DNA of 64,000 bases from Desulfosporosinus shakirovi (GTDB lineage Bacteria; Bacillota; Desulfitobacteriia; Desulfitobacteriales; Desulfitobacteriaceae), in contig NZ_JAJDOO010000027.1 in the NCBI RefSeq assembly GCF_020595055.1, forward strand, positions 1 through 64,000, read 5' to 3'. The notes under the pieces were generated by a model. It was not told where the DNA came from. It made no database searches and saw only the letters and a list, made by a program, of their open reading frames with translations. The position numbers were made by a program, and so were the translations under genes. This document shows, in pieces, positions 1-7,829 of this stretch. Positions within the stretch are counted from its first letter, which is position 1. Every line of letters starts with the position of its first letter.

Positions 1-32
1 GTTAACTCACTATACTTCTCTCGGAGGTCCAT
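1..32 (-). CDS. Partial ORF running off the left window edge
   Basis: An ATG at 32-30 on the minus strand opens a frame (MDLREKYSEL) that continues past base 1. Only ten to eleven codons are visible, and there is no strong ribosome binding site. It sits directly downstream of the structured element at 69-132, in the position a transposase would have behind the non-coding end of an insertion sequence. I cannot identify the protein; the transposase idea is inference from context only. Confidence 0.25.
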   Translation of the reverse strand, partial: MDLREKYSEL

Positions 33-68
33 GACAACTATTCTAACTCAGGGGGAGAGCCACCGATA

Positions 69-132
69 CGCTGAGTGAGACAGTGGCTCAGTACTAAGCG
101 TATGGGCGGTGCTACCGCACCGAAATATTCAT
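69..132 (-). repeat. Structured element, copy A
   Basis: Read on the minus strand this stretch begins ATGAATATTTCGG and aligns without gaps to 2757-2820 on the plus strand, about two thirds identical. The conserved blocks are the first 13 bases, GTACT, and a CCACT-TCTC-CTCAG block. Copy A can form a GGTGC/GCACC hairpin and a stem pairing ATACGCT with AGCGTAT around an inner CTGAG/CTCAG. It lies immediately upstream of the ORF that leaves the window. A non-coding insertion-sequence end (for example the IS110 type, which encodes a guide RNA there) would fit, but this is not shown. Confidence 0.5.
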
Positions 133-155
133 TCATATAAGAAGCACAATTTATT

Positions 156-428
156 TTACATTTTCGCTAAAAACATTATGACCCCTCTAGAAAGTAATAC
201 TACCACTGAAATAATTGTCATTACGCGATTCTTTATTTTAAAGTAAAGTATTAAAGCCGAAATCGCAACAAATAGTAAAAGCACATCTACCCAACTTATA
301 CTTCCGCTCAATACAACGGAAAAATTCGTCATGAATTCACTATAAAGAATCAATACAACCCAAAAGAGACTTTGCAAAGCAAGTAGAACAATAATTAAGT
401 TTAATAAAACCAATAGTTTTTTCTCCAT
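156..428 (-). CDS. Small integral membrane protein of unknown function
   Basis: About 90 residues, nearly all hydrophobic. Three membrane-spanning stretches are visible: residues ~6-28 after an MEKK start, ~42-62, and a C-terminal one with LLSRGVIMFLA. The start is taken as the ATG at 428 because AGAAGG lies nine bases upstream; an in-frame GTG at 434 is only three bases from that site. No conserved motif is recognisable. The gene stands alone in an accessory region next to the edge element, with no clear partner, so no function is proposed. Confidence 0.55.
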   Translation of the reverse strand: MEKKLLVLLNLIIVLLALQSLFWVVLILYSEFMTNFSVVLSGSISWVDVLLLFVAISALILYFKIKNRVMTIISVVVLLSRGVIMFLAKM

Positions 429-830
429 ATTCACTCACCTTCTAAAAACTTAAAGTAAATATAAGCACACTCTTGAATGCAAGAACAAGCGTCGCGAAAA
501 AGAATCCTATTTTTTTCACGCTAACCTCCATTCCGCCGCTATCGCTGGCAGCACAAATAGTAATGAAAAATGGTTCGTGGCTTTCACCACTTGGCAATAA
601 TTGGTGTGAGGAGAAGATATACTACAAAGCACGGTGAGGTGAGTCATAGACTGTCTGACTGCCATTTACAATATGTTTGTTACTGGTGAAGTGTGGAATC
701 CGTCCTTTGGTCCCCAAATCGCTTGGATATTTTTTCTTAGTACAAGTAGAACTGCCGTTTCAGCCAGTGCTGACTCTTTTCGCTGAAAGTTCCTTCTTGA
801 CGGGACAAATAGCCTCAATCCTTACAGGAT
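429..830. other. Intergenic stretch without a recognisable gene
   Basis: About 400 bases between the small membrane gene and the DUF6809 gene. I see no supported coding region; a short plus-strand frame at 677-886 overlaps the DUF6809 gene and has no ribosome binding site. No clear hairpin or repeat was noticed. Confidence 0.5.
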
Positions 831-1127
831 TTATTCTTCCTCCCCACGGAGGAATTCCTCTTTTCCACTCAATACTTCAATCATAATCAATGCTCCTAGT
901 CTAAATCCGCAGACAAACGATTCAGTAGCTTCCATTGAACTTGATTGAGAACGTAAATCCAATAGGGTTTCCAGCTGATTATACTCATCTTCAGAAAGCT
1001 TCTTTTTCCAGATTGCACGAATTTCTGATATTCTTTTATTTAATGGACGGTATTTGGGGTCTTTTGAAACAATCAGTTCACTGGGATATAAGTTGCCGTT
1101 ATACAATTCTTCCAGAATAGATTTCAT
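831..1127 (-). CDS. DUF6809-like hypothetical protein
   Basis: A 98-residue soluble, mostly helical protein. Its opening MKSILEELYNGNLYPSE followed by a charged helical pair resembles the small Firmicutes family DUF6809, known mostly from accessory and phage-like regions. The second half carries a helix with ETLLDL and a C-terminal segment with GFRLGALIMIEVL, ending in acidic residues. No enzyme motif is present and the role is unknown. The gene stands alone between uncharacterised DNA and the remnant of galU. Family assignment is from memory of the N-terminal signature. Confidence 0.7.
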   Translation of the reverse strand: MKSILEELYNGNLYPSELIVSKDPKYRPLNKRISEIRAIWKKKLSEDEYNQLETLLDLRSQSSSMEATESFVCGFRLGALIMIEVLSGKEEFLRGEEE

Positions 1128-1364
1128 ATTCCGCCTTCCCTCTTTCTATAATACTTCTGCAGTCACCTCAAGACAATTATAGTTTAGTAAATTGTCCACT
1201 ATTGATTTTTAGCGATAATATCGCTAAGATTCTCTCGAGTGGCGAGGTGAGGTGGATGTACCCACCGGAATCTTAATCAAACTGGCCGAATTCCATAATA
1301 CAAGTACAGATTATCTCTTGAACAGAACAAACAGAAAAAAGCCCTATCCGAAAGCGTAAATTAG

Positions 1365-1391
1365 TCAAAAAGAGCCTTCCATACTGAAGGC
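1365..1391 (-). terminator. Rho-independent terminator after the galU remnant
   Basis: GCCTTC at 1374-1379 pairs with GAAGGC at 1386-1391 around a six-base loop. On the minus strand the hairpin is followed by a T-rich run (CTCTTTTTGAC). It sits just past the stop of the galU 3' fragment, so it is likely the original terminator of that gene. Confidence 0.7.
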
Positions 1392-1398
1392 CCCTTTC

Positions 1399-1578
1399 TC
1401 AGGACAGCTCTGAGTTCTGAACCATATTACGCAAGAACTTCATAAGATCCTCCGAAAGATCTCCCCGACGCAGTGCGTATTCGATAATAGTTGCTTCCAC
1501 AAAACCTAACTTATCCCCTACGTCATACCTTCGACCTTCGAATTCATAGGCATGGACATCCTGATACCGTCCCAGTTC
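1399..1578 (-). pseudogene. galU: 3' fragment of UTP-glucose-1-phosphate uridylyltransferase
   Basis: The last ~60 codons of a GalU-type enzyme: YEFEGRRYDVGDKLGFVEAT is the characteristic C-terminal signature of the family, followed by the expected helix IIEYALRRGDLSEDL and a natural stop. Homology ends abruptly near base 1578, and the upstream frame contains nothing like GalU. The matching 5' end of a galU, in the same orientation, is at 2844-2882, so this was once one gene. GalU makes UDP-glucose, the substrate of the UDP-glucose dehydrogenase encoded just upstream. The remnant cannot be functional; another galU copy presumably exists elsewhere in the genome. Confidence 0.8.
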
Positions 1579-1587
1579 CCGAGTAGT

Positions 1588-1616
1588 TTGGCTTTTTTGG
1601 GATTTTTGGTTATAAT
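1588..1616 (+). promoter_or_regulatory. Promoter of the HTH/PIN pair
   Basis: TTGGCT at 1588-1593 and a perfect TATAAT at 1611-1616 are separated by 17 bases. The likely transcription start is a few bases before the GGAGGT ribosome binding site at 1623-1628. The promoter begins within ten bases of the end of the galU fragment. Confidence 0.7.
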
Positions 1617-1635
1617 AAAGATGGAGGTGTCTCAA

Positions 1636-2166
1636 ATGCAAACAACACAAGGAATCCGGAGATATCATAGTCGTCGTCCATTAACGGTTGATTTAACAAT
1701 TAATTCAATTGTAGTTAACGGTAAAAAAACAAAATATTCCCAACGCGCAGGACAAGTTTTACGGACTAGATATTTAAAGAAGTTGGCTTATTCAAACAAC
1801 CTTGAACAACTGAGAAAAAACCTCGAAGCGTTGATAGAAATTGATTGTAAAGAAGCTCAATTACCAACCCTTACTTTTCAATCCATTCAAGAGACATTAC
1901 GTTTTGTTGGTTTTGAGAATAAAGAAATGTGGAACACAGGTAAGGTGGCTAAAAAGCTTGGAATATCAAACCAAACAGTGGTCAACTGGATACGCGCTGG
2001 TAGACTCAAAGGATTAAAATTGCCCTCTGGTCAATATAGAGTATACGCGGATCAATTTAGGACAACTGATGCTCAGGATGCTGAATTCGATGCATTTTTT
2101 GATGAGATGACTGAACGTCATAAAGATGTTTTGCCACTGAGCGATGATTGTCTGGAGGATCTATAA
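1636..2166 (+). CDS. Helix-turn-helix antitoxin-like protein
   Basis: A 176-residue protein whose ATG at 1636 follows GGAGGT by seven bases. Residues ~96-135 form an excisionase/MerR-type DNA-binding domain: TGKVAKKLGISNQTVVNWIR, then a wing with LPSGQYRVY. The N-terminal ~90 residues are basic and helical with no match I can name; the C-terminus is acidic (FDAFFDEMTE ... CLEDL), as in antitoxins that cover a toxin. The stop is one base ahead of the PIN-domain start, so the two are cotranscribed. A DNA-binding antitoxin that represses its own promoter is the usual arrangement; here it is inference from architecture. The pair sits inside the broken galU. Confidence 0.75.
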   Translation: MQTTQGIRRYHSRRPLTVDLTINSIVVNGKKTKYSQRAGQVLRTRYLKKLAYSNNLEQLRKNLEALIEIDCKEAQLPTLTFQSIQETLRFVGFENKEMWNTGKVAKKLGISNQTVVNWIRAGRLKGLKLPSGQYRVYADQFRTTDAQDAEFDAFFDEMTERHKDVLPLSDDCLEDL

Positions 2167-2167
2167 A

Positions 2168-2737
2168 ATGGAACGGGTTCTTTTGGATACGAATATTCTC
2201 TGTGGGGCAATTCTGGGCAACGGTGTAAATAGAAAGTTACTACAACTTGCTAGAACTCAAACGTCTTTTAAACCAGTGATTAGTGAAGTTGTGATTGTTG
2301 AGTTCATAGCAAAGTGCAGATCTGGCCTAACTAAGAAGAAAATCGTAATTCCGGAAGATATAATTGATCGTTTTTTTACGTTTTGACCCCAATGCTTGAG
2401 CATGAAAATATTGAGCGTGTAGCGATTGGCCGGGAAATCTATGTTGATTATCTAACTTATTACAAGGCTTCGATTCAAGAATTCTTTTATGATATGTTTA
2501 TAAAGAAAAAGGGTTGGGTTAGACCTGATTTGCTGGCAGCCATTACAGAAACAGGTAAGAAGATAGAGAATACGGATCCAGGAGATATCCACGTAATGTT
2601 TGCGGCAGTTGAGCATAACTGTGATCTTTTAGCCAACGTACAATGTAGATGATTTCCCCAATGTGTTTTGCGGCGTAGAGGTAGTACGACCGGATCGGTA
2701 TTATGATTATCTCATAAGTATCGCCAATGACGAGTAA
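2168..2737 (+). pseudogene. PIN-domain toxin gene with two frameshifts
   Basis: The gene starts with ATG at 2168 behind GGAGGAT and opens as a PIN-domain ribonuclease: MERVLLDTNILCGAIL carries the first metal-binding Asp in the DTN motif. Around 2380, next to a run of seven T, the frame shifts; the middle section (2383 to ~2640) has the helical part and NTDPGDIHVMFAA with further acidic residues. Near 2640 it returns to the first frame and ends VDDFPNVFCGVEVVRPDRYY before a TAA at 2735-2737. The two shifts cancel, so the ancestral protein was ~190 residues. Either the toxin has been inactivated or two base errors sit in this assembly. It is the partner of the upstream HTH protein. Confidence 0.7.
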
Positions 2738-2756
2738 TAAACTAAAATTGAAAAGG

Positions 2757-2820
2757 ATGAATATTTCGGCGTTGCAGCTCCACCAGTAGGCCCTGTACTA
2801 TACCACTATCTCGCTCAGAA
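2757..2820 (+). repeat. Structured element, copy B
   Basis: Ungapped match to the element at 69-132, here on the plus strand, starting ATGAATATTTCGG. It lies between the PIN pseudogene and the 5' stub of galU and ends about 20 bases short of the point where galU homology stops. No ORF follows it on the plus strand, unlike copy A. This looks like the residue of a mobile element that took part in the rearrangement of galU, which is inference. Confidence 0.5.
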
Positions 2821-2843
2821 TGAGCCACCCTGTTGCTGGTTGA

Positions 2844-2882
2844 ACCTGCCGCTGGAATTATCGCTTTGCGAATTTTACGCAT
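2844..2882 (-). pseudogene. galU: 5' stub of galU
   Basis: Thirteen codons from an ATG at 2882, preceded by AAAGGAG at a spacing of nine bases, read MRKIRKAIIPAAG. This is the N-terminus of GalU, including the start of its nucleotide-binding loop. After the Gly at 2844 the sequence no longer resembles the family (an intact enzyme would continue LGTR). Same strand as the 3' fragment at 1399-1578. The translation signals are intact but would yield only a short junk peptide. Confidence 0.75.
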
Positions 2883-2922
2883 CTACTCTTTCTCCTTTTA
2901 ACAACTCTTAGACTGATTTTGG

Positions 2923-2938
2923 CACATATGTATATGTG
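2923..2938. promoter_or_regulatory. 16-bp palindrome upstream of the galU stub
   Basis: CACATATGTATATGTG has perfect dyad arms (CACATA/TATGTG). It lies about 40 bases upstream of the former galU start, where an operator or part of a promoter could be. It may be a remnant now that the gene is broken. The rest of the gap up to 3107 shows nothing else I can interpret. Confidence 0.35.
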
Positions 2939-3107
2939 TATTTTATTACAAGTACCATCGCCTTTTCTTTAAGCTCACTACTATAGGTTTTAATCCACTG
3001 CAGCATGAGGTGATTTAAACTCTACCTACATTATTACGGCTCGGAGAGACTCACTCACTCATTCATACAATTTCAACGCGACAGAATTGGTTTGAGCACT
3101 AATCAAT

Positions 3108-4154
3108 TTACTTTACCTTATAATACTCCACATACCAATCCGCAAACCTCTGGAGCCCTTCTTCTATACTCGTACTAGGCTTAAACTCAAAATCCCTCTC
3201 CAAAGGTGAACTGTCACTATAGGTCGCCTTTACATCGCCCGGCTGCATAGGCAGGAACTCTTTCTTGGCGATAATCTCTCTCCCAACTGCCTTACTCAGT
3301 GCTTTTTCCAAGGCAGCAATATAATCCATCAATTGCTCTGGTTGATTGTTTCCAATATTGTACACTGCATATTGTATACCATTTAGGATGCTGTCCTTAT
3401 CAACTTTCTTCGCCGGTGGATTACACAAGATCCGGGCCACGGATTCAACGATATCGTCGATATAGGTAAAATCTCTATAGCAGTCTCCAAAGTTAAACAC
3501 GTTGATCGTCTCGCCCTTAAAGATCTTCTGAGTAAAACCAAAATAGGCCATGTCTGGCCTTCCCATCGGACCATAGACTGTGAAAAATCTTAAGCCTATC
3601 GTAGGAATGCCATACAACTGACTATAAGTATGCGCCATCAACTCATTTGACTTCTTGGTAGCAGCATAAAGAGAAACAGGATTGTCCACCTTATCATCGG
3701 TTGAGAACGGAACCTTCGTATTTGCGCCGTACACGGAACTAGAGGATGCATAGACTAAGTGATCGACCGGGTTATGACGACAGGCCTCTAAAATATTATA
3801 GAACCCGATAATATTACTCTCAATATAGGAATCTGGATTCTCAATACTGTAGCGAACACCAGCCTGCGCAGCCAAATTCATGATAATATTTGGCTTGTAC
3901 TCCTCAAAGACCTTTGTGACCGCTTCCTTGTCAGCGATGTCCCCTTTGATGAAGGTATAGCGCTCATAGCCTCCTAGCAGCTTCAGTCTGCTAACCTTTA
4001 GATTCACATCATAGTAGTCGTTCATGTTATCGATTCCAACCACCCGACATCCTTGCTCCAACAGCTTCTTAGACAAGAAAAAACCAATGAATCCTGCGCC
4101 GCCAGTAATTAAATAAAGTTTACTCGGGTCTAATTCCTTATATCCTTCAATCAT
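3108..4154 (-). CDS. NAD-dependent UDP-glucuronate 4-epimerase-type enzyme
   Basis: A 348-residue extended short-chain dehydrogenase. The Rossmann motif GGAGFIGFFL is at residues ~18-27, and the catalytic YAATK (Tyr-x-x-x-Lys) is near residue 163 after a Ser-rich strand (YASSSSVYG). The section MGRPDMAYFGFTQKI is typical of the UDP-glucuronate 4-epimerase/CapI-WbpP group, which inverts C4 of UDP-uronic acids to give, for example, UDP-galacturonate. The next gene on this strand upstream is UDP-glucose dehydrogenase, which would supply UDP-glucuronate, so a uronic-acid branch for the polysaccharide is well supported by context. Exact substrate is inferred. Full length. Confidence 0.85.
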   Translation of the reverse strand: MIEGYKELDPSKLYLITGGAGFIGFFLSKKLLEQGCRVVGIDNMNDYYDVNLKVSRLKLLGGYERYTFIKGDIADKEAVTKVFEEYKPNIIMNLAAQAGVRYSIENPDSYIESNIIGFYNILEACRHNPVDHLVYASSSSVYGANTKVPFSTDDKVDNPVSLYAATKKSNELMAHTYSQLYGIPTIGLRFFTVYGPMGRPDMAYFGFTQKIFKGETINVFNFGDCYRDFTYIDDIVESVARILCNPPAKKVDKDSILNGIQYAVYNIGNNQPEQLMDYIAALEKALSKAVGREIIAKKEFLPMQPGDVKATYSDSSPLERDFEFKPSTSIEEGLQRFADWYVEYYKVK

Positions 4155-4269
4155 ATTAATTAGTCTCCTTTTATTTGAGGTGTCTTAATATTAAAGTGGA
4201 AAGCTCGCAGCGGTAATTAATTCTGACCGTGGTTATGCCCTCCACTCATCATATACTATTGGGCGACAG

Positions 4270-5661
4270 TTACTTCCTACCTATAGAGTAATATTCCACG
4301 CCGCTTTCTCTCATCTCGTTCACATCATAGATATTCCGTCCATCATAAACAAGTGGGGTTCGCATCAGTTTCTTATAATCTTCCGGCATAACCGCTTTTA
4401 TTTCTCCCCATTCGGTAAAAATAAAGCAGACGTTAGCGTTTTCAAGTGCTGCTTCAGCGCTCCTTACATAATATATATTCCCTTTGCCATACTCTCCTTC
4501 TCGCTCTGAACTTATCTGAGGGAATCTCCTCCTAAAGTTTTCGCTGCCGACCGGATCATAGGCATAAATCTCTGCACCTTGAGCTAATAATAAAGGTATA
4601 TTATCTAGCGACGGAGCTTCTCTTAAATCATCGGTTCCAGGCTTAAAGGTTAACCCAAGCACGGCTACTTTTAGACCATTAAAGGTTATAAGCCTCTGAC
4701 AGGCCTTCTTATATAAAAGGACTTTTTGATCGTCATTCACATCAATAGCAGCCTTAACGGTCCTTAGCTCATACCCATGCAGGGTCGCCAGGTAATTCAA
4801 GGCTTTCGTATCTTTCGGGAAGCAGCTGCCGCCATAACCGATACCGGCATTTAAAAATCGGCTGCCAATGCGGCTGTCATACCCCATCCCTCTAGCGACA
4901 TCTTCAATATCCGCGCCAACCAGTTCACAAAGGTTAGCGATATCATTCATATAAGATATTTTCAGCGCAAGAAAATCGTTGGCAGCATATTTAATCATTT
5001 CCGCAGACCGTCTTGACACGGATACAATCGGTAATCCGAACGGCTCATAGATGGCCATCAGCGTATCCTCAGCTTTTATGCTATTGGTACCAATAATAAT
5101 TCTTGCCGCTTCTAGCGTATCTCGCACTGCTGTGCCTTGAGCTAAAAACTCAGGATTCGAGGCGACTTGTACATTGACATCATTCACTAAAAAGTCCTGA
5201 ATAAATTGCTCCACCTTGTCATTGGTGCCTACAGGGACTGTGGATTTTACCACAACAAGGCAGTCCTTTTCTACTGTTTCAGCGATCTGTTTTGCTACTG
5301 TTGCTATGTAAGACAAGTTGGCAGAGCCGTCAGGCTGTTCCGGAGTTCCAACGCCGATAAAGATTACGTCAGCGTTCTTGTAGGCTGATTTGTAGTCGGT
5401 AGTGTAAGTTAATCTATCTTTATTAAGATACATTAATTCCTCTAAATCTTGTTCGTAGATTGGGGAAATGCCTTGTTGCATCATTGTAACTTTATTCACA
5501 TCAATATCCCCACAAGTAACATAATGTCCTCTGTGGGCCATGCATACGCCTGAGACTAAGCCAACATAGCCTGTCCCTGCTACTGCTATCTTAAGTGGGT
5601 GGGGTAGAGTCTTGGGGGTTTGGGTTTGTGGTGATAGTGTTTTAAATGTTATATTGTCCAT
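4270..5661 (-). CDS. ugd: UDP-glucose 6-dehydrogenase
   Basis: A 463-residue enzyme oxidising UDP-glucose to UDP-glucuronate with two NAD+. The N-terminal Rossmann motif VAGTGYVGLVSG begins near residue 27 after a short Pro/Thr-rich extension. The catalytic Cys lies in GYGGSCFPKDTKAL, and the C-terminal UDP-binding domain has LGLTFKPGTDDLREAP. Length fits the family. It lies 115 bases upstream of the epimerase in the same orientation and probably shares its transcript. Its substrate would come from GalU, whose local gene is destroyed. No unusual residues seen. Confidence 0.93.
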   Translation of the reverse strand: MDNITFKTLSPQTQTPKTLPHPLKIAVAGTGYVGLVSGVCMAHRGHYVTCGDIDVNKVTMMQQGISPIYEQDLEELMYLNKDRLTYTTDYKSAYKNADVIFIGVGTPEQPDGSANLSYIATVAKQIAETVEKDCLVVVKSTVPVGTNDKVEQFIQDFLVNDVNVQVASNPEFLAQGTAVRDTLEAARIIIGTNSIKAEDTLMAIYEPFGLPIVSVSRRSAEMIKYAANDFLALKISYMNDIANLCELVGADIEDVARGMGYDSRIGSRFLNAGIGYGGSCFPKDTKALNYLATLHGYELRTVKAAIDVNDDQKVLLYKKACQRLITFNGLKVAVLGLTFKPGTDDLREAPSLDNIPLLLAQGAEIYAYDPVGSENFRRRFPQISSEREGEYGKGNIYYVRSAEAALENANVCFIFTEWGEIKAVMPEDYKKLMRTPLVYDGRNIYDVNEMRESGVEYYSIGRK

Positions 5662-5878
5662 AGCTGTTCTCCTTTTAGGATTGATTTAGTTTCGGGGAAC
5701 ACATAAAGTGGTTTAAGACATTCCGAGAGGTACCTGATCCCGAGTGAAGAGGCGATCGAACGTGAGACTCTTCACCAAGTAAAATTTGCTATACGCATGA
5801 GCCATTAAATTCATTGGACTTTCTAGTTGCGGCATATAAGCTATCTGGATGGATTAGATTTCCTAACAATGGTAATAA

Positions 5879-6412
5879 CTATTTTCGCCCTTTAGTCATT
5901 TTTGCGGGACAACCAACATATACAGAGTTTTCTTCAACATTTGACAAGACTAAAGAGTGCGCCCCAATTATTGAACCTCTTCCAATTATTACATCTCCAA
6001 TAATTGTTGAATTACAATATATAATGACATCGTTCATAATTTTGGGATACTTACAAGTGCCTTCATCTTTTCTTCCAATTGTAACATTTTGATATATAGT
6101 AACATTTTCCCCGATTGTACATTCTTCACCTATTACTATTCCCTGTGGATGCGGTAAGAAAAGACCTTTTCCTATGTTAATTTTACAGCTTATAGTACAA
6201 TTATATTTTTTATAAATTCCGAATTCACACCACTGTCTAAGAAATTTTAATTTCCTTACAGCAAAATAATGACCTAACCTAATCAATACACATATTTTAG
6301 CGGCGGGTGAAGAAGGCCATAATAAGGCCTTTCCCATATATTTTAATTTTATTTTAAAGCTGTCCGTATCGGTATAATAATCCTGCATTAAATATTCTAT
6401 TATCTTTAACAT
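5879..6412 (-). CDS. Serine acetyltransferase-like hexapeptide acyltransferase
   Basis: 177 residues. The N-terminal half is helical and basic. From residue ~80 it carries left-handed parallel beta-helix repeats (ISCKINIGKGLFLPHPQGIV, then IGENVTIYQNVTIGR, VIIYCNSTIIGDVIIGRGSIIGA) as in CysE-type O-acetyltransferases. In capsule and exopolysaccharide loci such proteins acetylate sugar residues from acetyl-CoA. The start overlaps the end of the flippase gene by seven bases, so they are translationally coupled. Strongly AT-rich like the next two genes. A serine acetyltransferase role is possible but the locus argues for polymer modification. Confidence 0.8.
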   Translation of the reverse strand: MLKIIEYLMQDYYTDTDSFKIKLKYMGKALLWPSSPAAKICVLIRLGHYFAVRKLKFLRQWCEFGIYKKYNCTISCKINIGKGLFLPHPQGIVIGEECTIGENVTIYQNVTIGRKDEGTCKYPKIMNDVIIYCNSTIIGDVIIGRGSIIGAHSLVLSNVEENSVYVGCPAKMTKGRK

Positions 6413-7824
6413 GCTATTCTCCTACTACACTTCTTCTGAATCATTTTAATAATGTTCATTATCTCGTTCTTGTTTCTAAGCATTACAAATATACAATTTG
6501 CAATCAGTAAAATGAACATAATAATCTGATTGCGTATTAAACTAAGTGTAATAACATAAACTGAAGGAATAATAATTGGTATCCATTTAATATTAAGTCC
6601 TGTCAATTTATATGCAAAAAAGGCTCTTGCAAGCATCATCACCAGTCCACCGGTTAATTGCCCAAAAATAATTCCATACAATCCAATGTAATTAAGCAGA
6701 ATCAACGAACCCGAAACACTAACTACGGCCCCTAATATTGTTGTAGTAAAAATATAATTTGTTTTATCTGTCACTTGAAAAGCAGATCCAAAATTTGTGG
6801 CTACATTCGTAAAAACAGCATACAAAAGAAATAATGGGATAAGATAAACGGAAGTATAATAATCTGTATTTACTAAAAACAATTCAAATATTATTTGAAT
6901 TAAAGGTATGGCTACTATAACTACCGAAAAGTAAAACTTGAATAGTTGCTGGATAATATATGTAAATTTTTTTGTATATTTATTTAAATCATCTGTATCA
7001 TATGCCTCCTCAATTAATGCCATAGCAATGATAGATCCAAAGGTAGTAACTAACACTGCAAATTTATTTGCAAAAGAATATAATCCATTTGCAGAAGTTC
7101 CTAGAAAATTTGTTACAATTACTTTGCTCAATCCTGAAATTAACCAGAGCGAAATTATATTTAGCATCATTGGTGCCGAAAACTTTAGCATTTCTCTCAA
7201 TAATCCGAAATCAAAATATTTGATACTAAAATAACCGCATAATTGTATTTTTATTTCAATTATCAATACAATGCACAATTGTGATATTGTATACGATAAA
7301 TACAATCCAATTAGACCCATCTTCATCCAAACAACAAAAATTAGTACCAGAAGTAAACATATAATCGAACCAACAATACCAGAAATTACATAAATTATAC
7401 TGTTTTGAACAGCTCTCGCTGAATATTGCCAGATCTGGGCTAACGCATAGGTAACTATCATAAAGACAATTAATCCAAAATAATTTACATTAAAATGACC
7501 AAGATTATAGAGACTAAATGTAAATCCTAAAGCCAAAATTAAAGTCGTAAACACATACAGCAACAATGTTGTAAAAACATTTCTGTGATTTATTTCTTTT
7601 TTAGAAATTGAAAATTTTAGAATAGCATCCCATATATCCAAGAATATAATTGGTGCCAAAATATTCATGATTGTTTGGGCGTAATCAAAACTTCCTAAAT
7701 CGGATGGTGTGATGAAAAATGCATAAATAGGAATTAATAAAACCATTACAACTTTTGATGAAAAATTCCCCACAAAATACAATATTATCTTTTTAACTAT
7801 AGTATTTGTTTTTATAGTTTCCAC
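6406..7824 (-). CDS. Wzx-type polysaccharide flippase
   Basis: A 472-residue membrane protein with about 12-14 hydrophobic segments and little else, the profile of the MOP/MATE-superfamily flippases that carry lipid-linked repeat units across the membrane. The N-terminus (VGNFSSKVVMVLLIPIYAFF ... SDLGSFDYAQT) matches the usual start of polysaccharide biosynthesis proteins of the RfbX/Wzx type. It lies between a Wzy-like polymerase (five bases upstream) and the acetyltransferase (overlapping), as expected for a Wzx/Wzy-dependent pathway. Base composition is far more AT-rich than ugd, a sign of recent acquisition of the block. Confidence 0.85.
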   Translation of the reverse strand: METIKTNTIVKKIILYFVGNFSSKVVMVLLIPIYAFFITPSDLGSFDYAQTIMNILAPIIFLDIWDAILKFSISKKEINHRNVFTTLLLYVFTTLILALGFTFSLYNLGHFNVNYFGLIVFMIVTYALAQIWQYSARAVQNSIIYVISGIVGSIICLLLVLIFVVWMKMGLIGLYLSYTISQLCIVLIIEIKIQLCGYFSIKYFDFGLLREMLKFSAPMMLNIISLWLISGLSKVIVTNFLGTSANGLYSFANKFAVLVTTFGSIIAMALIEEAYDTDDLNKYTKKFTYIIQQLFKFYFSVVIVAIPLIQIIFELFLVNTDYYTSVYLIPLFLLYAVFTNVATNFGSAFQVTDKTNYIFTTTILGAVVSVSGSLILLNYIGLYGIIFGQLTGGLVMMLARAFFAYKLTGLNIKWIPIIIPSVYVITLSLIRNQIIMFILLIANCIFVMLRNKNEIMNIIKMIQKKCSRRIAC

Positions 7825-7829
7825 TTAGA

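Noticed and set aside
677-886. Plus-strand 69-codon frame
   Set aside because: Overlaps the DUF6809 gene on the other strand, lacks a ribosome binding site and has unconvincing composition.
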